A DNA stretch of 64,000 nucleotides. Origin: Anaeramoeba flamelloides. Lineage: Eukaryota > Metamonada > Anaeramoebidae. Position 1 is the stretch's first letter. Every line of letters starts with the position of its first letter. The position numbers and the translations under genes are program-made. Below the pieces are notes generated by a model. That model had not been told where the DNA came from and searched no databases. It worked only from the letters and a program-made list of their open reading frames with translations. Where the stretch lies: the NCBI GenBank assembly GCA_027625915.1, contig JANTQA010000070.1:13335001-13399000 (forward strand), read 5' to 3'. This document shows, one piece after another, positions 1 through 10,758 of this stretch.

Positions 1-2
1 AA

Positions 3-149
3 GATTTTAAGCAAATAGATCAAAAAGAAAAAAGAAATTTTCAACAATTAAACAATGATCCCCAAGTGAACATTCATGATCAATTATCAAACAAAATAAA
101 TTTTACTAAAATTATTGTGATGTGTTTTTTTGTTTTGTTTTTTAAATGA
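3..149 (+). CDS. C-terminal end of a gene entering from the left edge (partial)
   Basis: An open frame runs from base 3 to a TGA at 147-149 and gives 48 residues with no start codon inside the window. It begins with a charged, Gln/Lys/Asn-rich stretch (DFKQIDQKEKRN) and ends in a short hydrophobic tail (IIVMCFFVLFFK). Codons such as ATC CCC CAA GTG AAC are less AT-biased than the surrounding DNA, which favours real coding sequence. A hydrophobic C-terminal tail could mean a tail-anchored membrane protein, but that is inference from a few residues. The family is not recognisable. It could also be a chance open frame. Confidence 0.35.
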   Translation, partial: DFKQIDQKEKRNFQQLNNDPQVNIHDQLSNKINFTKIIVMCFFVLFFK

Positions 150-217
150 TAAATTTGGATTTTACACTGGTTTTTACTTATTAATCTATTATAATTTCTT
201 TATAAAATTGTATTTTT

Positions 218-249
<32 letters not shown>

Positions 250-563
250 TTTTTGTTTTCACTTTTTTTAATCATAAAGAAAAATTGGGTTTTCCTTTTC
301 TGATGGATAATCAAGTTATCTATGATTTTACGCTTGAATTTACCACATAAAGGGAATTAAAAAAGGTACATCTAGAGTGTAATTCACACTTTTTTACTAT
401 TAATAATATTTTCCACATTTTTTAAATTTTGAACTTTAACAAATGGATTAAAAAGAACTATATATGTCTTAAAAAATAAATTTGAATTTAATATTTTCCA
501 ATAGGGAAAAATGTAAAATATATGAAGAATTTATTTATTACTACGTAAATAAAAATCATTTTA

Positions 564-760
564 CAGTCAGTTTCACTTTTAAGGCACAAACTTTGAACGA
601 AATTTAAGGAACATAAAAAAATCTCAAATTAATACACGGAATTTGGAATTTTTTTTTTACAAATTATTTTACTAGAATTTGAATTTTGTGCTTTAATTTG
701 AGATTTTTTTTGTGCCTTAAATTTCGTTCAAAGTTTGTGCCTTAAAAGTGAAACTGACTG
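564..760. mobile_element. Foldback MITE, family A (CAGTCAGTT ends, TA flanks)
   Basis: This 197-bp element is almost entirely palindromic. It starts CAGTCAGTTTCACTTTTAAG and ends with the reverse complement, and TA lies directly outside each end (562-563 and 761-762). The two arms of about 90 bp meet in a short AT-rich centre. Ends of the form CAGT with a TA target duplication are typical of Tc1/mariner-derived MITEs. It has no coding capacity. Related copies lie at 9013-9247 and 15298-15493. Confidence 0.85.
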
Positions 761-1013
761 TATTTGGTATTATGAAAGATAGTATTTTATCCTAATCAAA
801 TGAAAAAAAAAAATTATCAATAATTCTAGATAAAAAATTCGAAAAAAAAATTATTCTGAGAAAAAATAATGATAAACTCTTTATTATGATTAATAAAAAT
901 TATTAAAAATATTTTACTTTTTGAGTATTGTTCTTCAAAGCTTTAATAGTTAGAAAATTTAAGGTAATTAAGAAAAAATTATATAAAATAAAAATTCCTA
1001 AAATAATAATTTA

Positions 1014-1260
1014 AATTCATGTACCCAGTACGCCACTCCTTTAGTAGTGTCTAGGTTTTTTTAAATAATTGTTTGAATTGGGTAAAATCAAATATATTAC
1101 CTCATTCTTTCAAATTAAAAAAAAAAAAACTCTAACATCAGTGGGATACCAATTAATATACAGATTGTGGATTTTTTATTTATTATTATTAATCTTTTTA
1201 TCATGTTCTTTTCTTCCTGTGAAATCTGGATATGTATCTCAGAGAGTTTTTAAAATCTAT
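1014..1260. repeat. Diverged copy of repeat family E
   Basis: The order of motifs here matches 48553-48760: a 'gtaccca...ccact...agtagtgt(c/t)tagg' start, a poly-T, a palindromic 'aattgggtaaaatcaaa' core, 'aataccaatta', 'cacagattgtgga-tttttattt' and 'ctgtgaa-tctgg'. This copy is more decayed than the one at 48.6 kb. A short open frame overlaps it, but it begins with TTG and lies wholly in the repeat, so it is not called as a gene. Confidence 0.5.
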
Positions 1261-1299
1261 CAAGTTCCTTCAAGTTACAATGTTTTTTTCTAATTCTTA

Positions 1300-1932
1300 T
1301 TTTTCTTTCAAAAAGCCATTGATTGTTAAATTAAAAAAAAAAGGCATAATATAGCTTTTATTTAATACAAAAAAATACAGAAAAATCTTTAATTTTACTC
1401 AATTCTTTTAAATTTTGGAAAAGTTAATGGCTCCTTTCTTGAGGTTTCCTCTTTGATTCATAAAATATATTTATTTTCTGAATAAAAAGAAAACACAATA
1501 AAAATCAATGTTATTTCTTTGAATTTAGAAAAGTCAAGAATACCAAACGGTACTTTTCCAAATTCAAAAGAATATTGAAGAACTTTTGATTTTACTCCTT
1601 TTTCAAAAATTCTGGAAAAGATAAGGGTACTTTTTTTTATTTTTTATTATTTAAATAAAAAATCAGGGTAAATTTCCCGAATTCAAAAGAATTTAGTAAA
1701 TTAGTGATTTTACTAAATTATTATGAATCCTTGTAAACTGAATGAAAGTGGATAAGTTTTTAATTTTTACATAAAAAAATATATTTTGATTTTTTATATT
1801 AATATTTTAAATATTCTTCTTCATAATCTTTTTTTCTATTTGTTTAGTTTAAAAAAAGAGAAATTAAAAAAAATTGATGATAATTAAAATATTTTCATTT
1901 TTTTTTCATTCAAAAAAAAAAAAAAAAAGATC
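1300..1932. other. AT-rich spacer with fragments of repeat family E
   Basis: No gene is seen. Short inverted pieces resembling the family E core (a 'gaattcaaaagaat...gattttact...attctggaaaag' arrangement) recur between about 1430 and 1740, in poor condition. The rest is poly-A/T sequence. Confidence 0.4.
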
Positions 1933-3108
1933 TAAACTCCATTTCACTCAAAGGGACCAAGCAAAAAAGGAAAAAGTTACTTTATTTTCAAGAATCAACC
2001 AAACTTAGATTATTTAAAAATCCGAGAAATAATAAACTTGATATAAGAGTCGATAATCATAAAAGAAAACCCTGAACAAACAATAAATTTTTCAAAAAAA
2101 AAAATGTTTAAAAATTTGTTTGGGAGCAATTCATTGGAACGCCTCTTTACAAAATTCTCAGGTTCTTTAGAAAATTATATTATTGAATATAAGATTTTTT
2201 ACTTGTAAATGTATTGAATTTTAAAAGAACATACAAAGACTAACTTTTATTAATCTTGTTTTAGTTTTTTAAACATTTTTTTTTTTCAAAATTAATTTTT
2301 TAAAAAAGATGGAAAAAAAAAAAAAGCAACAATCACAAATAAAAAAAAAATTTACAAATTTAGAAAAAATGATTTTGATCTAAAAATTCAAATATTTAAG
2401 TTTGATAAGAGTAATGAATTAAACTCATAGAATATCTTCTATTTCTTCAATAAAACTGGACCCCTTTGGCTGAAAAAGAGTTTATATAAATTTTTTTAAA
2501 CAATAAATATTTTAAAAAACAATCTTTTTTGAGCAATTCCAAACTCTTTTTTATAAAAGATCCATTTTATATTGAAGAAATAGAATAAATTATATAATTT
2601 TAATTCATTATTCTTCTCAAACTTAAATTGTTTCAATTTTAGATCTGATCATTTTTTCTATTTTACTTAATTATACTTTAGTCAAATTGTTTTTTCCTTT
2701 TGTATTTTGCTTCTTTTCTTTTTATTTTTTTTTTAAAATCCAATTTGAAAGAAAAAAACATATATTTGAAACTCAAAATTAACAGTAATAAAAGTTAAGT
2801 TGTGTATTTTCTTTTAAAATTCATACATTTACAAGTAAAAAATATTTATTATCAACAATATAATTTTCTAAAGAAATTGAGAATTTTGAAGGAGAGATTC
2901 CAATGAATTGCTCCAAAAAAAATTTTTAAACATTTTTTTTTTTTGAAAAATTTATGGTTTGTTCAGGTATTTCTTTTATGATTATCTAATCTAATCTCAA
3001 GTTTATTGTTTTTCTTATTTCTAAACAATAATATGTAATTTGGTTGATTCTTAAAAAAAAAAGACTTTTTCATTTTTAGCTGGGTTACTTTGAGTGAAAT
3101 GGAGTTTA
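1933..3108. mobile_element. Two family B elements in inverted head-to-head arrangement
   Basis: The left unit (1933-2484) begins TAAACTCCATTTCACTCAAAG and ends CCCCTTTGGCTGAAAAAGAGTTTA. The right unit (about 2540-3108) is the reverse complement of the same sequence, ends in CTTTGAGTGAAATGGAGTTTA and has a shortened inner end. The arms are about 550 bp and share long matches such as 'cattcattggaac' and 'ttttacttgtaaatgtat'. TA flanks and imperfect terminal inverted repeats suggest a non-autonomous Tc1/mariner-type element. Single-unit copies at 9302-9868 and 43881-44426 show that this pair is a dimer, not the basic form. Confidence 0.8.
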
Positions 3109-4046
3109 TTGTGTTGAACAAAAAAAAATTTTTTCTGTCCGAATACTAAAAAATAATGTAATTTTGCCCTGGCTAACTTGTAAAAAATTCATTTTTATAA
3201 CAAAGGTTTATCATCATTGTGAAAAAATCAAAAAACCCACAACTGAGAATAATCACTGATCAATCATTTTTATGATAATTCTCAAAATAAAACAAAATAA
3301 TTATTTTTTTTAGTTTGAAATTATTTTCATTAATTAATAATCGTGAAATCTATGATTTTTCGCTTAAATTTCTGAGTGGGAATTATAAGTAAAAATACAA
3401 CTAGAGTGTAATTTACACTTCTTCAATAATAAAAAAAAACAATTATTTTTTTTAAATATATTTGTTTTTTAAAAAAAAAAAAAGTACATTTAAAGAAATC
3501 AAAATAAAAAGAAGAAAAGAAATTAAATCCAAAGGTAAAAACATATCAATATTAATAAAAATCAAACCAATGCTAAAATCATTCTGAAAATTTCAAGTGT
3601 AAGCAAAAATATAAAACTTAATATTCTATCCAATAGATAATTGGATATTTAAGAACAAAATTTTTTTTAAATTTATGTTTATTTTTTGGTTAATAAATTT
3701 TTTACAGTAATTTTAAAAAAATAAAATCATAGAAGCTGTGACTTAAATAATCAAAATACTATCATATTTTCATTGTTTAAATTCCCATATTTATGAGAAA
3801 TCCCTTAAAAAAAAATAATTTTTTTTTAATCCTAAATTTTCTTTTCAAGAAATAATTAAAAAAAAATCAAATATTGTTCCAGCCATTATTCTGTGAATCT
3901 CCACAACTTCTTGTGAATAACAGAATTAGTTTGACCATAAATTTTTATAACAATCTGAAAAAAAAACAAAAGTTAATAAAGTAAATTTTTGAAAAGTTTA
4001 CCAAATTTAAAATTCTTTGTAAAAGAATTAACTGAATTCTTCACAA
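3109..4046. other. Intergenic; one arm of a dispersed direct repeat
   Basis: No gene is seen. Bases 3338-3430 repeat 316-402 in the same orientation ('atctatgattt-t-cgctt-aattt', then 'gggaatta', then 'caactagagtgtaatttacactt'), with the family A and B elements lying between the copies. The remainder is poly-A/T. Confidence 0.4.
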
Positions 4047-4174
4047 GACTCATTTTAAAAAAGTGAGGATCAAATTTTTAAAAAAGGTGTTTCTCAAACT
4101 GTTTGGTTCATTCTTTTAAACAGTTTGAGTAAATAACTTTTAAAGCTTTTATTCCTCACTTTTTTAAAACGGCT
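4047..4174. mobile_element. Short foldback element, family F
   Basis: The ends are inverted: 'gactCATTTTAAAAAAGTGAGGA' on the left and 'TCCTCACTTTTTTAAAACGgct' on the right, about 128 bp in all. Inside it, 4093-4127 carries a second perfect stem (CTCAAACTGTTT / AAACAGTTTGAG). The same end sequence bounds a longer copy at 56930-57155. It sits just beyond the 3' end of the unknown gene at 4327-5001. Confidence 0.6.
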
Positions 4175-4326
4175 TTAAAATGATCTCTTCAAATAATTTG
4201 GTTTCTTTTTTTCAGAATATTAATTGAAATTTTTGACAAAGTAATTGTGAACCAGCATTGTTTCTGATTCCGTTTCCCTTTTCCCTTTTTCTTGTTTTAT
4301 TAATCTGTTAATCAAATAAATTCGTT

Positions 4327-5001
4327 TTAAAGAATCCAATCTTCATCTTCATCATCAAAGCCTTCTTCTTCTTCTTCTTCAATTTCTCTTTTTACTTCTT
4401 TTTCATTAACATAATCTTCTTCATCGGTGTCTTCAATGTTTAAGTTATTATTCTGACCAAACTTGTCTTGAAGGTTTGACTCTGATTGCTCTTTGCTGGA
4501 TGTTTTTAGTTCAAGATCTTTTAATTCTTTTGCTTTTTCAATTGAAAGAGGATAAAGCGAATCCCAGACTGTTTCTTGTATTAAAACACCAAGTGTTGTT
4601 AAAGAAATTGGATCCATTGATTTGTGAACAGGGTGTTCTTCGTACCCTAGCTTCAGGCTTGTCAGAAGATGGAGCAATTCAATTAGCTCCAAGTTTGGTT
4701 GGCGTTTAAAACGGTTAGTTGTATCGTGTGTTAATGAAGATTGCAACTTTGAAATCAGTTTTAATGTTTTGTTATTGTCATTTAATGATTTTAAATCATC
4801 AATTAATTGGACTTTGGTATCCTAGTTTATTGGAGAAGTGCGTTACATAACAAAAAGTTTTTTAAAAAAAAAAAAAAAATTAACAACAATTTAAAAAATC
4901 ATTCTTTATTGGTGTGGTGGGTTTGTTACATTGCTGTCTTTGATGTAATCATCAGATCGAAAAATTGAGAGGTTTTTTGGTAGTTCTTTAAACCAAGACA
5001 T
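4327..5001 (-). CDS. Unknown 188-aa protein with acidic C-terminal tail, two exons
   Basis: Exon 1 is 4930-5001 (ATG at 5001-4999, starting MSWFKELPKNLSIFRS) and exon 2 is 4327-4821. They are joined by a 108-nt intron with donor GTAACA, a long T run and acceptor CTAG; both boundaries fall between codons, giving 188 residues. The first 110 residues look like a helical domain (for example PNLELIELLHLLTSLKLGYE). The last 50 are strongly acidic and end in DDEDEDWIL. An acidic tail ending with a Trp motif is typical of many adaptor or trafficking proteins, but no family is recognised and no function is assigned. There is no signal peptide or membrane segment. The start is chosen because it is the only ATG in the upstream exon and the codon phase fits. 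Confidence 0.7.
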
Positions 5002-7131
5002 TCTTGGAAAATTAAAAGGTTTTGTCTTGCTTGTGAAATTTGTTGCAAAAAATGAAATCTTTTCTGTTTATTTGATAATTCTCTTGGATTTTAACTCAAT
5101 AAGTTAACATTAAAAGAGTGTGAATATCTTGTTTACCTTTATTTAAGGTAACAACAGTAAATATACTTTTGTCAAAATAAAGTGTGCAGAAAAGTTGAAT
5201 CCGTGTTTCCAAATTAAAAGTGTGTTTCTCATTTTTAAAACAAGACCTCAACACTAAACTCTCAAACTAACCAACAATAAACCCTTATTCAATTTTGAAT
5301 TTGGATTCTTAAAGTTCTATTATTTAAAAAGTAATTCTAAAAAAGGAAGGATCAAATTTCAAAAATTAGGAGTAAATTTTAGATGAACTTTTTCATAGAG
5401 ATTATGAGCCAAAAAACAAAAAATTCAAAAAAAAAAATTGAGAATACTGAGAAAACATTTAAACAAAATTCATTTCCTAATTTAAAATTTAATGAAAATA
5501 TCAAGGAAATGACCTTTAAAATTGAATGGTCATAGGTGTATTATTGAGAAGCGAATTAGATGCTGTATTATCCCATATGAACAAAAAAAAGCCTGTGGTT
5601 AATATTTAACAAGGAATATTATGCTCTAAATAAGGGTTTTGTTGCCACTGTAAAATTATAGAAACCTAAAAAAAATGGAAATAAAAAAAGTAAAGCGTTT
5701 TTATTTTGAAACAGTGGTCATAGGCTTGGAAATGTTTTTTTTTACACACAGCAAGTAAAAAAAGAACAAAGAAAGATATTTTTATTCTTTCTTAAGGGTT
5801 GGGGAATTAATTATGAATTTGCTCCAAACTCAAGGAATAACTCAACACAAAAATGGTATTGTAAAATTGTAGTTCTTTTGATTGACTGAATTCAAATAAC
5901 AAAAAATGAAATTCAAAAAAAAAAGTCCCAATATTTTCTTAATTTCAGAAATTATCCAACCAAAAAATTCAATTTTTCAATTACAAATTTATCTTATCTA
6001 CTTTTATATTTCCAAAGTGGTTAAATTTCTTTAATTTGAAATAAATATTGTCTAATTTAATTTAATCCAATTTGTGGTTATTTTGTAATCAATCTACATT
6101 TGATAAAAATAAGGATTTTCTAATATTCTTTCGATAAAAATAACTCATTTGAAAATGCAAAAATTATGAAAAAAAATCTTTTAAATCTTAAAAAGTCCAA
6201 AAGATTTAAACTTTAAATCCTCAAACAATTGTTTTTAAAATTATAATTCAAAACCAGCACAGTTGTTTTCAAAATGATAAAAAACATTCTTTTAAATTAA
6301 AGATTGGTGTTGATCTTTGGTGCTTTTTTCTAAAAATGTTCTTTTTTTTAAAAAGTCAATTTTTAGAAATCGATCTTATATCACTTCTGCATTCTATTTT
6401 TAATTGGTATTAGGCACTTATGAAAATTATGAAAAAATCTTATTTACTTTTCAAAATATATTTTTCAAATATAATTACAGTTCTCTTTCGAGATATTTGG
6501 AGTTTTAATAATTTGCAACGATTACTTTTAACAACCTACAATAAATTAAAAGCTCGGAAGATATTAATTCAAGAGGTCTCTTTGAACTGAAATAGAAATA
6601 TTTTTTCAAAATTCTAAAAGATGGGCAAAATTATTACCGGTGATACCAGTTCAAATTTAAATGCAAAAAGATTCTTAAATAAAAGTATTAAATAGCTTGT
6701 CCTTCATTTTGATTTTTTTAAATTTAAAAGCATTTCGTATAAAAGGATAAATATATTACCAGATAAAGTCGAAAGTTTCAGGTATAATTTATATATCAAC
6801 TTACTTTCAAAATAAATGGACAATTTTTTTTAACTTTTTTTTTTACTTTTTTTTATTTTATTTTTAGATGAAAAATAAATATTTCAAGCGTATACAACTG
6901 AATATTAAAATAGTAATTTTTATATTATAATATGTAAATTCCATTTATAAAAGTATTTATTTTCAAAATTGGATTTTTAATGGACAAATTATTTTGAAAT
7001 ATAGTTTATATATAAGGATTCTGAAATTACCTAGTTTTTCCAAAAAAAGCATTGAATTATTTGATCAAAAACTTTTTTTTTTTCAAATTCTCAAAATTAT
7101 AAAACTGTAATATTTAGAGTTGTATTTAATG
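5002..7131. other. Intergenic; no gene, possible diverged dispersed repeat
   Basis: No exon-like sequence is seen. The stretch 5440-5760 resembles 20600-20930 (shared order: 'ttcctaatttaaaat', 'tttaaaattga', 'attgagaagcga / gtgaattcga', 'tttattttgaaacag/actagt') and partly 38090-38230. This may be one old dispersed repeat, but the matches are short. Confidence 0.3.
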
Positions 7132-7672
7132 TAAACCCCATTCCAAAAATTTGGAAACACCCAAAATCAAAAAAAAAAAATAAATAAAACTCAATTTATT
7201 ATATTTTTCCAAACCTAATAGAAAATTAAATTTAAGTAACCCGGTATTTATGTTTTAATAAGTAATCATTTTAAACCAAATAAAAAAAAAAAAAATATAT
7301 AAAACTCAAAAATAAAAATGGATGTGTCCAAAATAATGAAACGAGCGGAACAAAAAATATATTGGTAAATTTATTGAAATTTCACCAAATATTGTTGATC
7401 TATCAAAATGATTAGATACTATGGAACAATTGTATGTTATTTTTCAATTAATGAAACTCAATACTAAAATTCTATTAACCATTGAAACAAATTTCCAGAT
7501 CTAACGAAAACAGATTACGTAACTTGAAAAAAAGGAAATCAAAACTAAACAAAAAAGACAAAAAAATGAAATAATTTGTAAAATCAAAATTATTTACAAA
7601 ATGAACGTAAAGTGTGGTATTGTTATTCTTTCATCTATTTAAACTGTGTCCAATTTTTTTGAATATATTTTA
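7132..7672. mobile_element. Decayed Tc1/mariner-like element, family G
   Basis: The left end reads TAAACCCCATTCCAAAAATTTGGAAACAC. The right end at about 7645-7672 reads 'tgtgtccaattttttt...attttaga', a degraded inverse of it. The interior (for example 7316-7440) is partly open in pieces but full of stops, with no recognisable catalytic motif. The left end matches the end at 63358, which is linked to a transposase remnant, and 57421. Confidence 0.45.
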
Positions 7673-9012
7673 GATGAAAACCAAAAAGAGATGTATTTCA
7701 GGCAACTTTCAAACGAAACCTGTTATGAAAAGAAAATGAAATCTGATTGAATTTTAAAAAAAAATTAATGGATGATTAAGAAATAGTCGATTGGAAGTTT
7801 TCCTGAAATTCCATGGAAATTTTTATTAAAAATTTTGAAAATAAAAAGAAAAATATATGAAAATTAAAAGAAAATTATTGAAATATAAAATGGGGTTTAT
7901 TTTTTTTTTTTTTTTGGTGTAAAAAAGAAATGTTGCAAAAATATAGGAAGAAAAGAAAAGAAAAAGAAAAATTTGAAAAAAAATGCAAAAATATTTTGGT
8001 AAAAAAGAATATAAAAACTCACAAACTACATACAATAGTACAATAAAATCTGTCAATCTTTTTGAAAAATAAACTTTGTTTCGGTTCAAGATGTCCCCTA
8101 AAACTATTTTTCAAATATCAATTATTTTTTCTAATTGACCTTTCAAGAACTAATAAGAAATAAATATAATAAAAATTGAAAAAATTGTTGATATATGTCT
8201 GAAAGAAAACTAAATAAAATCAATAAATTGTCTTAAAAATACAAAAATTTAAATTCTTAGGTTTCTCATTGAGAAAAACAATAATGTTGTCTTTTGATCA
8301 CATATTGAATATCAAAATAAATCTAATATATATCAATAACATTTATATTTACAATCATTCTCACTATTTCTATAAGGTTTTAATATCATATTTTTACCCA
8401 GTAAATGTCAAAAATAAAACTATAAAATTTTCAAAACCCATTAAATTCCAATTTTTCTGCTCAATTGAAAATATAAGTAAAAAGTCAAAAATTAACTCTC
8501 ATTTTATAGATTGATAAAACAATTATCGAAAAAGTATAACTATTACAATAGGGATATTGGTTGGATATTTTAAATGCATCAATTTTAACTCTTTTGTGAA
8601 TTCAGAAATCTCAAAAACAAACAACAAATTTGTGAAATTAATTGAGCACATGACTGAAAATGAAAATCTACTTTTGATTGTAAATTTTAAAATTAAAATT
8701 ATTTTTCATCATTTTAAAATTATATGAAAAAATTTGAATTTGAGAGTGGTGTATAATTATTGCAAAATTACTTGAAATTAAGAAAACCATTTTGTAAAAA
8801 CATAAATCATCTAAAGTTACCTCCTATAGAAATTTAAATTTTTGAAAAATAAAAAAAAGAAAGATATAAAGTAAATATCACTCTTGTTTCTTAAATACAA
8901 CCACAAAAATGTTCTGATGTTGCTGCTTTCTAATAGATTAAAAAAATTATCTCAGGGTAAAATCACAATAAATTTGATTTTCAATTTTAAGTCATGTTCT
9001 TAATTATTTTTA

Positions 9013-9247
9013 CAGTTAGTTCCACTTTTATGAAATAAACTTTTAATGAAATTTAAGTAATAAAAAAATCTCAAATTAAGGCACACAATTCGGAATTTTT
9101 TTTTTACACAATTTATTTTACGAGAATTTTTTTTTGTGCCTCAATTTTGAATTTTTTTTTTACCTTAAATTTCGTTGGAAGGTTGCCTGAAAGTGAAACT
9201 GACTGTCATTTTTGTTCAAAGTTTATGTCTTAAATTGGAACTGACTG
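9013..9247. mobile_element. Foldback MITE, family A, copy 2
   Basis: It starts CAGTTAGTTCCACTTTTA after a TA and ends GGAACTGACTG followed by TA (9248-9249). The right end is present twice: a first end-like GTGAAACTGACTG at 9193-9205 and a second one 42 bases on, so the terminal segment is duplicated or two ends are fused. It lies inside the family D element. Confidence 0.75.
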
Positions 9248-9301
9248 TATAAATTTGTTATTTTTTTGATTTCTGAATTTACAAAAAAGTTAAAATTGAT
9301 G

Positions 9302-9868
9302 TAAACTCCATTTCACTCAAAGTTCCCAGCTAGAAATGAAAAAGTCACTTTATTTTTAAGAATCAACCAAAATTAGATTATTTAGAAATACGAGAAATAA
9401 TACACTTCTTATAAGAGTCCATAATTATAAAAGAAACCCCTGAACAAACCATAAATTTCAAAAAAAAAAAAAATGTTAAAAAATTTTTTTGGCCGCATTC
9501 ATTGGAACGTCTCGTGCAAAATTCTCAATTTCTTGAGGAAATTAAAATCGTTGATAATAAGATTTTTTACTTGTAAATGTATGAATTTTAAAAGAACATA
9601 CAAAGCTTAACTTTTCTTAATGTTTATTTCGTTTTTCAAACATTTTTTTTTTCAAAGTTAATTTTTAAAAAAAAAAATAAAAAAGAAAAAAAAAAAAAAA
9701 AAAAAGCAAAAAGCAAAAAAAAAAAAAAACAAAATTTTGCAAAATGAGAAAAAATGATTTTGATCTAAAAATTGAAAATTGTAGTTTGATAAGAGTAATG
9801 AATTAAACTCATAGAATGTCTTCGATTTCTTCAATAAAACTGGGCCCCTTTGACTGAAAAAGAGTTTA
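9302..9868. mobile_element. Family B element, single unit
   Basis: It begins TAAACTCCATTTCACTCAAAG and ends CCCCTTTGACTGAAAAAGAGTTTA, 567 bp with imperfect inverted ends and TA flanks. It is co-linear with the left unit at 1933-2484 and inserted within the family D element. It carries no open frame of note and a long poly-A/AAAAAGC tract at 9665-9730. Confidence 0.8.
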
Positions 9869-10758
9869 TTTGAGATATTTAGATAATATCCCTATTGGAA
9901 CGGTTATAAGTTACTAGGTAATTGGATTATTTGTTTGTAAAATGAGAGTTAATTTTTGACTTTTTACAAACAATTACAATTGATCAGAAAAATAGAATTA
10001 CCAGATTTTAGAATGACAGTAACTATCGGTCTTGCAATAAAAAAAAAAAATTGTACATGAATTAAGTTTCAAAAAAAAATTGAAAAAAAAAAACAAGTAA
10101 AGTAGGAAAAAGTTGAAAAAATAATTTGAAAATTTTGAAATTTCCAAAATTAAAATTTTCTCTTCTAATACTGATTTCAATCCCTTAAAACACATCTAAT
10201 TTACTCATTATAAATGGTACTCCTGGACTGAAAAATGGGTTTTTTTTCATTTTAAAAACTATTTGAGTACATTCGAACATAAAATTACAAAATATTTTCA
10301 CCACAATACTTTTTCTTATATAGATCTGGTAAAAATTATTCCATTATTCAAATTTAAAATAGAAAACTGTCTAAAATTGTAAAACCTTTTTCTTCAAATA
10401 ATTTTTTTCATCAAAATCAAATTAAATATTTTTACTTTTATTTTTAAATATATTTTTAAAAAATAAAAAATTAATTGAAAATTTAAATATATTTTGAAAA
10501 TAGTAAAAATTATAACATATTATAAGTAATTTATTATTATTCTTTTATTATAAAATCACAATATAAATAAGAAAACAACTATAAACAAAGTATATTATTG
10601 TTAGAAAAGAATTTTTTTATTAGGAATATAATCAAAAATTATACATTAAAATAAAAACATTTATGTTCAAAAAAATTCTTTTCGTTGTGAGTGCATTAAT
10701 ATATATATTTAATAAACCGGTTAAAATATTGTAAAAAAATTTTTTTATAAATCTCGTT

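Larger units (their letters stand above)
8070..10246. mobile_element. Long foldback element, family D, with family A and B insertions
   Basis: The left end is TAAACTTTGTTTCGGTTCAAG. The right end at about 10215-10246 is the inverse type (GGACTGAAAAATGGGTTT). Between them the segments 8440-8560 and 9875-9990 are inverted copies of each other (shared 'gtaaaaagtcaaaaattaac' and 'caatagggatatt'). A family A element (9013-9247) and a family B element (9302-9868) occupy the loop and are best read as later insertions. Two small open frames in the arms (8269-8514 and 9998-10195) have no protein-like features. Confidence 0.6.

Noticed and set aside
1933-3108. Possible long terminal repeat pair
   Set aside because: The two units are inverted, not direct, and no retroelement coding sequence lies between them.
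7826-8514. Open frames of 81-87 codons on both strands
   Set aside because: Phe/Ile/Tyr-rich frames in repeat arms with no protein-like features.
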